DNA of 64,000 nt from Rhyzopertha dominica. Lineage: Eukaryota > Arthropoda > Insecta > Coleoptera > Bostrichidae. Shown here one piece after another: positions 31,146 through 41,973 of this stretch (the first letter of the stretch is position 1; every line of letters begins with the position of its first letter). The stretch covers positions 42,305,325-42,369,324 of the forward strand of contig QCXZ01000064.1 in NCBI GenBank assembly GCA_025024175.1, in the 5' to 3' direction. The translations under genes were made by a program, and so were the position numbers. The notes under the pieces are model-generated. The model was not told where the DNA came from, searched no databases, and worked only from the letters and a program-made list of their open reading frames with translations.

Positions 31146-31869
31146 AACATGGAGCTTAAGAACTTCGGAACTTCGGATCTTCGGAATGGTTTTTTCGGCA
31201 TCCTGAGTAGAGGCAAAGATGATTTAATAAAATTTTATAATTTTATAAAATCGTCTTTGGTAGAGGTCACGGAATTATATGGAAAATATTCCAATATATT
31301 TCCGTTGTAGAGGTATTCATATGAATGACGCTCTTCGTCGGCAGTTAACAGCGAAAAACACGCATACGCAACTGGAACGCTGAAAATTATTCTGCCCTTG
31401 CAACAATACACAGCTGCTGCCAATTACAAGCGGCAGAAACCTACGCCACGCATTCAAATATTTAAACTTTACCATTTCATTTACGTTTAAGCGATTTGGA
31501 AAAAAATGAAAAAACATGGGTCTATTCATTTTTTATGTAGATTCATATTCTGCAATAAAAAATTCAGAAATCAACACTACCGCCCGCGTTGCATGAATCT
31601 TTTATAGAAGCCCTGTATTTTATTCTCAAGCAAATGTATGACTCTTTTTTTTAGTTGTATGAGGTATTGTTCCTTTCGAGAATATTGTTATATTGCTTTT
31701 CAGAGCTGCATTAGCATAAAATCATTGATTTATTTTAATTATGTATTGACCAATTAAATTATATCAACAACAACAGTATTTCTTGCACTACTGCAATGAA
31801 ATAAGGGACTAAAAAATATATGTATGTACTTATAAAGAGTATAAAATACATAAGTAACAAATTCAAGTA
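31146..31869. other. Unassigned sequence
   Basis: About 720 bp between the MITE and the palindrome. Open frames up to 77 codons overlap on both strands without recognisable domains; no gene is supported. Confidence 0.4.
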
Positions 31870-32047
31870 CCTGGTTAAAATAAATAACCGTAGCGGGAGG
31901 TTGTAGTGGAACAGTGGGAGAGTAGTGGCGGATTTTTTTCAACGTGCGATTGGCAACAGTGTTATCCACACGGTACAATTGCGGCCGTTGAAAATGTCCC
32001 GGTCTCCACGGGTTAGGTTTGTCGAATATCACCTGAAAATTAGGCAA
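31754..32047 (-). other. Open frame at palindrome end, conserved in both arms
   Basis: The minus-strand frame reads 'QVIFDKPNPWRPGHFQRPQL' and continues as 'YRVDNTVANRTLKKIRHYSP'. The opposite arm (35235-35435, plus) encodes almost the same peptide, with 'PNPCRPGHF'. On both arms it follows a possible splice acceptor ('ttttcag' in the right arm). I do not recognise a family. It may be a captured exon or a terminal piece of a lost transposon ORF, or simply open by chance. Confidence 0.3.
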
Positions 32048-33173
32048 CCACTATAACGTGCCTAAGCATGCGATTATTTTATCGCTCGAGCATGTCTAAG
32101 CTCCGCCCAAATGGTAAATTTGGACGGCTCGTGTTACGTAGGACCACTTTATTTACACCATGAACCTTAGCAATACATACAAATGAACATAACTTTATTT
32201 TTGGTAACTTCATATCTTTCAGATTTGAGTTAATAGTGGAATGAATTTGAATCGAACAGCATTTAATAAATATGTTATCAGTTTTGTGAAGGCCAGTACT
32301 TAATTATTTTAAGCTAACTACTATATATAAATTAGCGTATAGCGATACATTTTGAGTTGCAAGCGAGAGATAATAAAAACGTGCAGATGACTGGTATAGT
32401 ATACAGAATTTTTAGCCAAGTGTGTTCATTCGGTATGCCAACAGAGAAAATTCAAATTCGTCAATTCGTTCTAAAGTAAAAAAGTCAATACGATTTCTTT
32501 TTGTTTGATTAGTAAGAAATGTATACTTTGTATTGGCAAAAAAAATAAGTAACATGATCGTATCTGGCAACCGCATAATGATACAAATGCGAATTGTGAT
32601 ATATTTTGAGTTGCAAACGAGATGTATTAAAACCTTCCAGATGACTGGTATAGTTACAGAATTTTTAGACAAGTATGCTTCTTCGATGTTTCAATACAGA
32701 AAATTCAAATTGGTAAATTCTTTGTAAAGTAAAATAATCAAAATGACGATTTCTTTTTAGGTTTGATTAGTAAAAAAATGTAAACTTCTAAGATGAATAT
32801 GAATCTAATCTTCTTATCTGGTGGCTACCTTCAAATTATTTACATTTAAAAGCATGAAAGGTTGTATCGAAAATAACCGTATAGTTTGATAATTTCGAGG
32901 ATAATTTAGACATTGGAGTTTTAATAAATTTTCAAAACGCCATATTAAGTGTAAATAAATATTTTCTTCGTGATGTTATGCTCAGGTTTTTTCGATCTAC
33001 TGTAAAATACAATTTTTTTGCAAACTTTGGCGGGTAATCAGTCCGCCATATATGCAGTATTATGAAAATTGCGTAATCTCCACTATTGTTTATATTGGTT
33101 TAACTAGTTTGTTTCCTCTTAGCGTTGTTTACCGTACTTCGAACACATTTTACACAAGCAGATTGATTAATTA

Positions 33174-33440
33174 CTTCAACATCCAACGGATGAAATGTAT
33201 TATATCGCAAAAAAAAAATTTCAAAAATTTTTATTTGTTCATTTACTTTAAAATGGTCGAAAACAGAACAAAAAAGTTAATAATTTTCGAGTTTAAAATT
33301 TATATATTTTTACTAATATCACGAGGACTGTTTGTCTTAGAAAATATGTGTAGAAAGAAAAATTGCTCAAAACCTGATTACTAATCATATAGTATAAGAA
33401 ATGAAAACGTAAATGTCATTTTGACAATTGGATGTGGAAG
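33174..33440. mobile_element. Internally deleted TA-flanked MITE
   Basis: Flanked by TA on both sides, with ends related to 'cttccacatccaa' / 'ttggatgtggaag'. It aligns to both ends of 61061-61905 but lacks about 580 bp from the middle of that copy. The insertion lies within the fold-back palindrome. Confidence 0.65.
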
Positions 33441-33493
33441 TATTGATTCAATTTGCAGCGGTTTTTTATATTACATTTGTTTATAAAGTGACA

Positions 33494-33517
33494 ACCATGG
33501 ATGTATAAAAGAGGGGA
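33494..33517. repeat. 24-bp inverted pair containing TATAAAA (partner at 34145-34168)
   Basis: 'accatggatgtataaaagag' plus 'ggga' reappears as its exact reverse complement at 34145-34168. Each copy contains a TATA-box-like string facing outward from or into the 0.6-kb loop. Promoter function is only a possibility. Confidence 0.5.
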
Positions 33518-35412
33518 TCCAGCTTTTCACATTCTAAACTGATGCCAACATGTGATCACAGTCTAAGCGTTTATTTGTAGAAAACATTGGATCTTCCAGT
33601 TGACCAGTTGTGTACGTCCAATGACTAAGCTTCATGTTCACGGTCACACACTATTTGGACGTTTGCGTGTTTTTTTTTATTTGGTTTTATGATGTGCAAG
33701 ACGCAGGGAATGATTTCCATATAATTGTTAACGGTAGCAGTGATAAGATGATCAGGCAGTGTCAAATGTGCAGAAAGATTGATAGATGTTAACCCAATGT
33801 TTCATTTCACAGGTATGTAACACCCAAGTAGTATTTAAGGTTAAGATTCATAGGCGTGCGGTATTTAAATTGCATATTATGCCGATATTTTACAACACTA
33901 CTACTGAAAGATGAATTGTTTAGTAGTGTATAACAAAAAAATGAGTTTTATATGTGTGCATAAATCATATTCATACAATATTTTTTTCCTATCTATTATT
34001 TTTAGGTTTCCGAAGCATGCTGAAGAATGCAAATTACGGCACGCCAATGCCGCGGCAAGAAAACAAAGTTTGTTATTGCGCTAACTTCACGCCATTTAGA
34101 TGTGGGTTTCACAACAATGCGCTTTCTGTCAACGAGATGCGGTATCCCCTCTTTTATACATCCATGGTGACAACCCTTTTTTTAGGAATCAGTCTCGCTC
34201 AGTGCACAAACTATTTTTGTAACTGCTAAGCACATACTTGTAAATTCAACATGTAATATGCCGTATAACAATACAATGCATGTATAGAAGTCACTAAAAC
34301 ACCTATTTTCGTTCAAAATACAAATCAAGATACAAATTACGCTTATTAAGAACTCCACAAAATTTGGTAAGGTGTAGGGAACTACTGATTAAAATCGCAA
34401 GGGTGCAATCTGCATATAACCTTTGTTCAGAAACAGGTAAATTTTGGTCAGGCTCGGGCAGCTGAGTAAACATTCTCATCGTGTATAACTAGCAAACCGG
34501 CAATGCCCAGACCGCTAAATATAGTTTTAAACAAACGTATTTGTATTATTATGCGGTTGCTAGATACGATCATGTTACTTACTTTTTGCCAATACACAGT
34601 TTACATTTTTTACTAATCAAACCTAAAAAGAAATCGTCATTTTACCAATTTGAATTTTCTGTATTGAAACATCGAATACTTATCTAAAAATTCTGTTACT
34701 ATACCAGTCATCTAGAAGGTTTTAATACATCTCTTTTGCAATTCAAAATGTATCACAATTCGCATTTTTTTTACTTTAGAAAAGAAATCGTATTGACTTT
34801 TTTACTTTAGAACGAATTGACGAATTTGAATTTTCTCTATTGTCACACCGAATGAACACACTTGGCTAAAAATTCTGTATACTATACCAGTCATCTGCAC
34901 GTTTTTATTATCTCTCGCTTGCAACTCAAAATGTATCAGAATTCGCTAATTTATTTATAATAGTTAGCTTAAAATAATTAAGTACTGGCCTTCACAAAAC
35001 TGATTACATACTTATTTATTAAATGCTGTTCGATTCAAATTCGTTCCACTATTAACTCAAATCCGAAAGATACGAAATTACCAAAAATAAAGTTATGTTC
35101 ATTTGTATGTATTGCTAAGGTTCATGGTGTAAATAAAGTGGTCCCACGTAACACGAGCCGTCCAATTTTACCGTTTGGGAGCTTAGACATGCTCGAGCGA
35201 TAAAATAATTGCATGCTTACGCACGTTATAGTGATTGCTTAATTTTCAGGTGATATTCGACAAACCTAACCCGTGCAGACCGGGACATTTTCAACGGCCG
35301 CAATTGTACCGTGTGGATAACACTGTTGCCAATCGCACGTTGAAAAAAATCCGCCACTACTCTCCCACTGTTCCACTACAACCTCCCGCTACGGTTATTT
35401 ATTTTAACCAGG

Positions 35413-35749
35413 CCACAATTGTACATTTGTACTAGATCTAGTACAATTTACAGATTTCTGTTACGCTATTACATTTTTGCAAAATCTGTTACATTTTTAT
35501 GATGCAGAATACTACAAAATAAAAAACTGATACACTTGAAATTTGAGGGGAGAAAGTAAACGTAAGTTTTTCAATATACTATGTTAAAGGTTGCATATTG
35601 TATGTATTAAAATAAAACTAGCCCCAACCACCAACTGCACCATAACTGCACCTAAAAACTTCTTTTCCGGCGCTTGCTAAGCGGCATGCGGTTGGTGTTT
35701 GAAAGATTTACATTTCTAAACAGTGTTATAGTTATGCTACCATCTATTA
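35413..35749. other. Unassigned sequence, possible inverted-repeat element interrupted by the Gypsy
   Basis: 'ctagatctagtacaatttac' followed by 'agatttctgttac' near 35437-35470 resembles the reverse complement of 40600-40635 ('cagaaatctgtgacaataaa', 'actagagctag'). The young Gypsy element may therefore have landed inside a ~450-bp inverted-repeat element. The similarity is moderate, and no gene is seen. Confidence 0.35.
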
Positions 35750-35754
35750 ACGAG
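35750..35754. repeat. 5-bp target-site duplication (acgag), left copy
   Basis: acgag is repeated at 40503-40507 directly after the 3' LTR. Confidence 0.8.
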
Positions 35755-35970
35755 TGTTATAGAGTAAATGTGGTGAATGTGACAACAGTGCAGTGTTGGC
35801 AAGTGGGGAGTTTCGGAAGGAGAGCGGCCATGCATTGCGCATTCATTCCATCATTATCTTTAGCTGTAGCTGTTAGCAAGTAGCGTTTAGTTTTACTACA
35901 TGTGTAGAAGTTCAAGCCAATAAATGTTTAAGTTAACGGTGTGTCTTTCACTCCAGTAAAGAAGATAACA
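35755..35970 (+). repeat. 5' LTR (216 bp)
   Basis: From 'tgttatagagtaaatg' to 'gaagataaca'. It reads the same as 40287-40502. 'aataaatg' near 35920 could be the polyadenylation signal. Confidence 0.93.
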
Positions 35971-35987
35971 TGGCGCAGTCAGTTAAC
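35971..35987 (+). promoter_or_regulatory. Primer-binding site, tRNA-Ser type
   Basis: 'tggcgcagtcagttaac' directly follows the 5' LTR. TGGCGCAGTC is complementary to the 3' end of an animal tRNA-Ser (acceptor CGACTGC-G-CCA), apart from the last bases. Confidence 0.7.
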
Positions 35988-36110
35988 AAGGACATTAAAC
36001 GAAGTGCAGAGTAAAAGAAAAGTGGAAGAAGAACCGCTGAAAAGAAAAAAAAGCAGTAGCATCGCCACAATAATAGTGAGCAGGTGTGGTAGATATAAAA
36101 CAAAAGGAAA

Positions 36111-39100
36111 ATGGAGTTCATAAAGCAACCAAAACCAATGATACTAGTAGGCGAACTAGGTGTGAATTGGAAAAAGTTCAAGAAAACCATGGAGCTGTAC
36201 ATGATCGCGTCAGGGTGTTCACAAAAAGAAAAAGAGGTGCAAGCAGCAGTTTTCTTACACTGTGTTGGGGAAGAAACTGTGGAAATTTTAGATACGATAG
36301 GATTAGAGAGCCAAGATCGCAAGGATCCAGACAAAATCATTCAAAAGTTGGATGGTTACTTCTTGCCGAAAGTAAATGTAAGTATTGAAAGGCACAAATT
36401 CAATACGAGGGTGCAAAGAGAAAACGAGACGTTTGATTCCTTTTTAAACGACCTCAGACGGATTAGTGCTGATTGCGATTTCGGTGCACTGAGGGACGAC
36501 ATGATAAGGGACCGGATCGTATGTGCCATAATTGATAAACGAGTAAAAGACCGTCTTCTGAGGGAAAGTGACCTGAAATTACAGAAGGCAATTGACATAT
36601 GCAAAGCGGCGGAGGAGACATCGAGCAATATTAGCAGTTTGCTGAAAAAGGCTGCACAGGGTGAAACAAGTGGCAGCGTATCCGTGATAACCAAGAAGAA
36701 TTATGGGAGAAGTGGCAACAAGGCAGAATTCAAGAACCAGGGTCGACGTGAAGCGGCACCACAGGCGATACATCAAAGGGCGGCATCCACATCACAGGCG
36801 GCATCAGGACACACAAAGCCAAGGACAGATCGTAATTGGGAGCGAGGCGCAGGCGCATCCTTTGTACGCACATGCAGCAGATGCGGGCGGCAACATCAAA
36901 GGGGAAGTTGTCCGGCTTATGGTAAACAATGTGCAAAATGTAGTAGGTACAATCATTTTGCTAATCAATGCTTTTTCAATAAAAGTAATCAAAATGTTAA
37001 TACTATTTCACAAAATAATCGCAATCATGAAAATACTGTACAAACGATTGATTATGTATTAGATACGGTTGTAAATGAGAACGATTCACCGACATTGAAT
37101 TGGTTTGAGGACATTAAAATTGTTGAATGCAACAAAACAGTAAAGTTCAAGTTAGATTCAGGAGCTCAAGTAAATGTTATTCCAAAATACATTTTTGATA
37201 AGTTAGGAATTTCAAAAATTGATAAAACTGACACATCAATTTCAAATTATGCTGGTCAACCATTGCCAGTTCTGGGATCTTGCAACCTAAAAGTTATAAT
37301 AAGGAATAAAGATTACAATTTGATTTTCTTGGTAGTGGAAACAAAAAATAATGCGGCACCNATAATAGGGTTACCAAGTATTCAATATTTAAATCTTATA
37401 TCCAGAAGTGAGGTTTCAGAGATTAATAAAATTAAAAATAATGATACTTTTAACATATCTGATTATGATAATGTTTTTAAGGGCCTAGGGTTGATTAAAA
37501 TCGAGCCATGTGATTTCAAACTAAAAGAGAATTATAAACCAGTCACAATGCCATGTAGAAAAGTAGCATTTCAGTTAATAAATCCGTTAAAAAAAGAATT
37601 GGATCGCATGCTAAAAGATCAAATAATCACAAAAGTTGATGAACCAACTGAATTTGTACATCCAATTGTAATTGTTAAAAAGAAAGAGAATGACCAGATA
37701 CGAATTTGCCTTGATCCGAAGCATTTAAATGACGCTTTGATTCGTGAATATTATAGTTTACCAACTTTTGAAGACCTAACAAGTGAAATGGCAGGTTCTA
37801 AGGTATTTTCGGTGTTAGATGCAAACAAAGGCTTCTATCAAATAAAGTTAACTGAAAAAGCATCATTTTTAACAACGTTTGCTACTCCGTTAGGTAGGTT
37901 TAGATTTCTAAGGCTTCCTTTTGGAGTTAAAGTGGCGCCAGAAATTTTTCAAAAGGTTTTTAATCAAATTTTTGGTGACATTGATGGGGTAAAAATCTAC
38001 ATTGATGATATAATAATCTTTGCAAAAGATGTGAAAACTCATAATGAAATAATTAATAAAGTAATGCAACGTGCTTTGGAAACCGGAGTAAAATTTAACA
38101 AGTCAAAATGTAAATTCCTTGTAAAAGAAATTAAATATGTGGGACATGTTTTCTCTGAAGATGGGATTAAATTAGATGAAGACAAAATAAAGGCAATTAA
38201 GCAGATTCCTACTCCAGATAATAAAGATAAATTGAGAAAATTTCTGGGAATGATAACTTACGTAGCTAAATTTATTCCCAACTTGTCAAAATTATCAGCT
38301 AATTTACGGCAGTTGTTGAAAAAAGACATAGTATGGCGGTGGGAAGATGTGCATGACAAAGAATTTAATAATTTAAAAAGACAATTATCAAACAGTCCTG
38401 TATTACAGTATTATGACAGAAATCAACCAATAGTATTATCGGTAGACAGCTCGAAAAACGGACTAGGAGCTGTTATCTTACAAAATGGAGCCCCCGTGGC
38501 ATATGCTTCAAAATCACTAACTGAGACTCAGTGCAATTATGCACAAATAGAAAAAGAAACTTTAGCTATACTTTTTGGGTGCCAACGATTTCATCAGTAT
38601 TTATTTGGTACACGTTTCTTAGTTGAAACCGATCACAAACCGTTGGAATCCATTTTCAACAAATCTTTAGATAAAGTTCCCCTCAGAATACAAAGACTTC
38701 TTCTCAGTTTACAAAACTATGATTTCAGTGTTAAATATACTCCAGGTAAATACTTGTATTTTGCCGATACATTATCTAGAACAGGTTATGATGATAAAAT
38801 GTTCATAATAAATGAAACTGAAAGTAATGTGCAGATAGATATGATAAACTTTTTTAGTGTAAGTACAAAACGTTTTGAGGAAATTAAAATAGAAACTCAA
38901 AAAGACTGTGAGCTGCAAGAGTTACTAAATTTAATAAAAAATGGGTGGCCAGACAGTAAAAAACAGTTAAAAGAAAACATCAAACCATATTGGAAAGATA
39001 GAGATGATTTGGTAGAAATGAAGGGAATAATCTTTAAGTGTAACAGGATGCTAATTCCAAAATCTTTGAGAAATGACATTATTAATAAATTACATTATAC

Positions 39101-40238
39101 GCATTTAGGTTTAGAAAAAACATTGTGTAAAGCGCAAGAGCTAGTGTACTGGCCATACATGAACAAAGAAATCACAGATAAAATTCTAAATTGTCAAATT
39201 TGTTTGCGTTTTAAAAACAGTCTTCAAAAAGAAAGTCTTATAAACAGGCAATTACCAACAAGACCATGGCAGATAATAGCGAGTGACTTGTTTGAATACA
39301 AAGGAATTCAGTATTTGTTAGTTGTAGATTATTTTTCGAAATTTCCAGAAGTTTGTATATTACATGAAGGAACAACTTCCGGAATAATAATTCAAAACAT
39401 GAAGTATATATTTGCTAGACATGGAAAACCAGATTTAATATATACAGACATGGGTCCGCAGTACTCAAGCTCAGAATTTCAACAGTTTTTAGAGGATTGG
39501 AAAATTTCTATGCAAACAAGTACTCCACATTATGCACAATCAAACGGGTTTATCGAAAGACACGTACAAACTATTAAACAACTAATTAAAAAAACCATTG
39601 CGGATAAAAAGGACATATTTTTAGCTTTATTGGAGTATCGCAACACACCTATTGATCGAAAAACACCATCACCAGCAGAGTTATTGTTTGGAAGAAAACT
39701 AAAGGGCTTAATACCAATGTCAGAAGAAATCTTGAAACCTAAATTTGATATCAATACACAAGTAAAAGCTTTACAACAAAAACAAAGTAATCAAAAATTT
39801 TATTATGACAAACATGCCAAAGATTTGCAAAGGTTATCAGTAAATGATCCAGTAATGATGCAAGATAGCAGAACCGGAGAGTGGAATCCAGGTATGATTA
39901 TCGGAATTGACCAAAACAGACCGAGATCTTATTTAGTAAAACTAAATAAAAATAACAAAACATACATAAGGAATAGACGTTATTTAAGAAAGATTGAAAA
40001 CAATTTTGTGACAGATGATGATTTTTATAACATGTTAAATCAACTTGTACCTGAAAATGATATTTCATACAATCAGAATGACAATGTTAAAAATCAGGAA
40101 CCTAAGAATGTTGAAAAGGGGGTAGTAGTGGAAGATAAATCAAAATGTAAAGATTCTTTAGGAGAGACACTAAAGTTCTCTAGGTCGGGAAGGTGTATTA
40201 GAAAACCAAAATGTTTTGATAATTTTTACTGTTATTAA
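36111..40238 (+). CDS. Gypsy gag-pol polyprotein
   Basis: 1,375 codons without a stop. Gag occupies about 1-300 and ends with two zinc knuckles near 253-285 ('CSRCGRQHQRGSC' and 'CAKCSRYNHFANQC'). The protease follows with 'KLDSGAQVNVIP' (Asp near 350). RT spans about 490-700 with 'IRICLDPKHLN', 'FSVLDANKGFYQI', 'LRLPFGVKVAPEIFQKVF' and catalytic 'KIYIDDIIIFA' (near 630). RNase H covers about 770-890 ('VLSVDSSKNGLGAV', 'QIEKETLAILFGCQRF', 'VETDHKPLE'). The integrase has a zinc finger ('LHYTHLG...CQICLRF') and the triad in 'IIASDLFEYKG', 'IYTDMGPQYSS' and 'GFIERHVQ'. Chosen ATG: first in frame, 140 bp after the LTR. Gag and pol lie in one frame, so no programmed shift is needed. Undetermined residue near 417. 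Confidence 0.95.
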   Translation: MEFIKQPKPMILVGELGVNWKKFKKTMELYMIASGCSQKEKEVQAAVFLHCVGEETVEILDTIGLESQDRKDPDKIIQKLDGYFLPKVNVSIERHKFNTRVQRENETFDSFLNDLRRISADCDFGALRDDMIRDRIVCAIIDKRVKDRLLRESDLKLQKAIDICKAAEETSSNISSLLKKAAQGETSGSVSVITKKNYGRSGNKAEFKNQGRREAAPQAIHQRAASTSQAASGHTKPRTDRNWERGAGASFVRTCSRCGRQHQRGSCPAYGKQCAKCSRYNHFANQCFFNKSNQNVNTISQNNRNHENTVQTIDYVLDTVVNENDSPTLNWFEDIKIVECNKTVKFKLDSGAQVNVIPKYIFDKLGISKIDKTDTSISNYAGQPLPVLGSCNLKVIIRNKDYNLIFLVVETKNNAAXIIGLPSIQYLNLISRSEVSEINKIKNNDTFNISDYDNVFKGLGLIKIEPCDFKLKENYKPVTMPCRKVAFQLINPLKKELDRMLKDQIITKVDEPTEFVHPIVIVKKKENDQIRICLDPKHLNDALIREYYSLPTFEDLTSEMAGSKVFSVLDANKGFYQIKLTEKASFLTTFATPLGRFRFLRLPFGVKVAPEIFQKVFNQIFGDIDGVKIYIDDIIIFAKDVKTHNEIINKVMQRALETGVKFNKSKCKFLVKEIKYVGHVFSEDGIKLDEDKIKAIKQIPTPDNKDKLRKFLGMITYVAKFIPNLSKLSANLRQLLKKDIVWRWEDVHDKEFNNLKRQLSNSPVLQYYDRNQPIVLSVDSSKNGLGAVILQNGAPVAYASKSLTETQCNYAQIEKETLAILFGCQRFHQYLFGTRFLVETDHKPLESIFNKSLDKVPLRIQRLLLSLQNYDFSVKYTPGKYLYFADTLSRTGYDDKMFIINETESNVQIDMINFFSVSTKRFEEIKIETQKDCELQELLNLIKNGWPDSKKQLKENIKPYWKDRDDLVEMKGIIFKCNRMLIPKSLRNDIINKLHYTHLGLEKTLCKAQELVYWPYMNKEITDKILNCQICLRFKNSLQKESLINRQLPTRPWQIIASDLFEYKGIQYLLVVDYFSKFPEVCILHEGTTSGIIIQNMKYIFARHGKPDLIYTDMGPQYSSSEFQQFLEDWKISMQTSTPHYAQSNGFIERHVQTIKQLIKKTIADKKDIFLALLEYRNTPIDRKTPSPAELLFGRKLKGLIPMSEEILKPKFDINTQVKALQQKQSNQKFYYDKHAKDLQRLSVNDPVMMQDSRTGEWNPGMIIGIDQNRPRSYLVKLNKNNKTYIRNRRYLRKIENNFVTDDDFYNMLNQLVPENDISYNQNDNVKNQEPKNVEKGVVVEDKSKCKDSLGETLKFSRSGRCIRKPKCFDNFYCY

Positions 40239-40267
40239 TATAAGGTATTATGTATTCCTTTCTTTCT

Positions 40268-40286
40268 TTAAAAAAAAAAGGGGAGA
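40268..40286 (+). promoter_or_regulatory. Polypurine tract
   Basis: 'taaaaaaaaaaggggaga' directly upstream of the 3' LTR, the usual plus-strand primer of LTR elements. Confidence 0.8.
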
Positions 40287-40502
40287 TGTTATAGAGTAAA
40301 TGTGGTGAATGTGACAACAGTGCAGTGTTGGCAAGTGGGGAGTTTCGGAAGGAGAGCGGCCATGCATTGCGCATTCATTCCATCATTATCTTTAGCTGTA
40401 GCTGTTAGCAAGTAGCGTTTAGTTTTACTACATGTGTAGAAGTTCAAGCCAATAAATGTTTAAGTTAACGGTGTGTCTTTCACTCCAGTAAAGAAGATAA
40501 CA
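40287..40502 (+). repeat. 3' LTR (216 bp)
   Basis: Reads the same as the 5' LTR base for base in my comparison, which implies recent insertion. Confidence 0.93.
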
Positions 40503-40951
40503 ACGAGTAGTCAAACAAAACTTTATAAAGTTATAATCTGAAACGAGAAGCGACACCAGGCAAAATTGGAATTTGTTACATATTTTGTAAATCTGTTACA
40601 TTTTTTACAGAAATCTGTGACAATAAAACTAGAGCTAGGAACAGGGAAATATAGTAAGGAGAACACGCATAGGCTGACTGCGCATCCCAATTCAGCTGAG
40701 ACGCTGTAATGGTCGCCATATTGTCTACAGAAACGTCAAAAATCAGACATTGTTGTCAAATGGCAGTACTTTTTTTAAATTAAAAGAACTTTATGTATAC
40801 CTATAAAAATGAAAAATTTATGTAAACTTATTTTGCAGTGTAAATGGTACTAGATATTATTTTAAAATATATAATTATAACAAATAATTACTGCAAAAAA
40901 TTTATTAAGGATTATAATATTTATACGAGGGTGAATGCTTTCAGCGTCTAT
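40503..40951. other. Unassigned sequence
   Basis: Begins with the right copy of the acgag duplication; the first ~130 bp may be the other half of an inverted-repeat element. No gene seen. Confidence 0.35.
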
Positions 40952-41195
40952 AATATAAGATAATATTTTGTCGGATAGATCCCTGTCTCTTGAAAACACT
41001 GACAAAAAGTTTATAGTTTGACGTTTCGATTACACCTGTAATCTTTGTCAAAGACGAAGAACCTCAAAATTTGCCTGACACAAGTTCAAACAAAATTTTG
41101 AAAGTAAATAAACAAATCACCAAGGTCAGACTATTAACTTTTTGTCAGTGTTTTCAAGAGACAGCGATCTATCCGACTAAATATTATCTTAGATT
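40952..41195. mobile_element. 244-bp inverted-repeat element with a Penelope/hammerhead-like centre
   Basis: Arms 40952-41010 and 41137-41195 are reverse complements at about 56 of 59 positions ('gtcggatagatccctgtctc' against 'gagacagcgatctatccgac'). On the minus strand the loop contains 'GATTACAGGTGTAATC' followed by GAAACGTC, the stem II plus GAAAC pattern of the family B core, but the CTGANGA box is degraded. Probably a short Penelope-related or retrozyme-like remnant. Confidence 0.55.
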
Positions 41196-41973
41196 ATAAT
41201 ATTTACTTATGCAGAGAGACATCTTGCGACTTCGAATGTTTATTCGATGTATACTCTAACTATATAACTCATAACTAAAATTATTGAAACTACCAAAATA
41301 AAACTAAGAAATAAGTCGTGCAAGCAGAGAACAAAATCGCAATCACAATAGCTAACGCCACGGCCCCACTGATCTCTAAATAATTAATTAGAGATCAGTG
41401 CACGGGCCACGCAATGTAAACAAAACAATGCTACGAGCATAGAATAACATGTGGCAACACCGATCTCGGAGCTTTGTTTATGTGCTGTGTAACTGATGAC
41501 AGTTGATTCACGACAGTCATTCTCCGTATTAAATTAGCCATTTAATTGATATTTATAGAACATTCCAAGAACAAGTCAAACTGATTTTAGTATTTCAACA
41601 CTGCTGCATCAAATTGGTTTGCATTTATCCTATTTTTAAGTGAAACTGTTGTACTAGATGGCATTATTTAAAGTAAGCGCCAAAAGTTTGACGTTCTCGT
41701 GGACAATATGGCAGCACCCTTGTTTACTAGCATTCGCGCAGATCCCTGAGCGTTCTCCCCACTCTAGTTCTCTGGCAAGGAACAACACTGATTGGCAACA
41801 CTGCTTGACAGCCAGAGTGTTATTCGCTGTTTGGGTGTATTTTGTTAGGTTAGTTTATTATACTTTCAGTATTAACTTTTTAGATTGTTTCGGTGTAAGT
41901 AAAGTAAGTATTTAAGATGTAATTTTATACGTGGTAATTACATTAAATTTATAGTTTCAATTAGTTGATCAAC
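41196..41973. other. SF3B5 upstream region
   Basis: Contains a small hairpin ('cactgatctctaa' at 41356 against 'ttagagatcagtg' near 41390). A plausible 60-bp 5'-UTR intron lies at 41895-41954 (gtaagt...tttatag), 19 bp before the SF3B5 ATG. An 85-codon frame (41658-41915) has no recognisable domain. The promoter should lie here but I cannot place it. Confidence 0.45.

Larger units (their letters stand above)
31870..35412. mobile_element. 3.5-kb fold-back (palindromic) element
   Basis: The ends are inverted copies of each other: 'cctggttaaaataaataacc' at 31870 and 'ggttatttattttaaccagg' ending at 35412. Arms of about 0.9 kb stay alignable ('gtacttaattattttaagct' against 'agcttaaaataattaagtac'). 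Both arms include two diverged copies of a ~190-bp subrepeat ('gagttgcaa...gatgactggtatag' near 32350 and 32610; inverted near 34930 and 34730), arranged differently in the two arms. No transposase is recognisable. The centre is interrupted by a small TA-flanked MITE (33174-33440). A 24-bp inverted pair sits in the centre. Confidence 0.75.
35755..40502 (+). mobile_element. Intact Ty3/Gypsy LTR retrotransposon (mag-like)
   Basis: 4,748 bp with TG...CA LTRs of 216 bp that read identically, a 5-bp target duplication, a tRNA-Ser-type primer-binding site, one long gag-pol ORF and a polypurine tract. No env frame follows pol. The two-knuckle gag, gag-pol fusion and tRNA-Ser primer recall the mag lineage (inference). 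All catalytic residues are present; one undetermined base (37361) in the protease-RT linker is the only uncertainty in the ORF. The most recent complete LTR insertion in this window. Confidence 0.93.

Noticed and set aside
41658..41915. 85-codon frame upstream of SF3B5
   Set aside because: No domain and overlaps the probable SF3B5 promoter/5' UTR.
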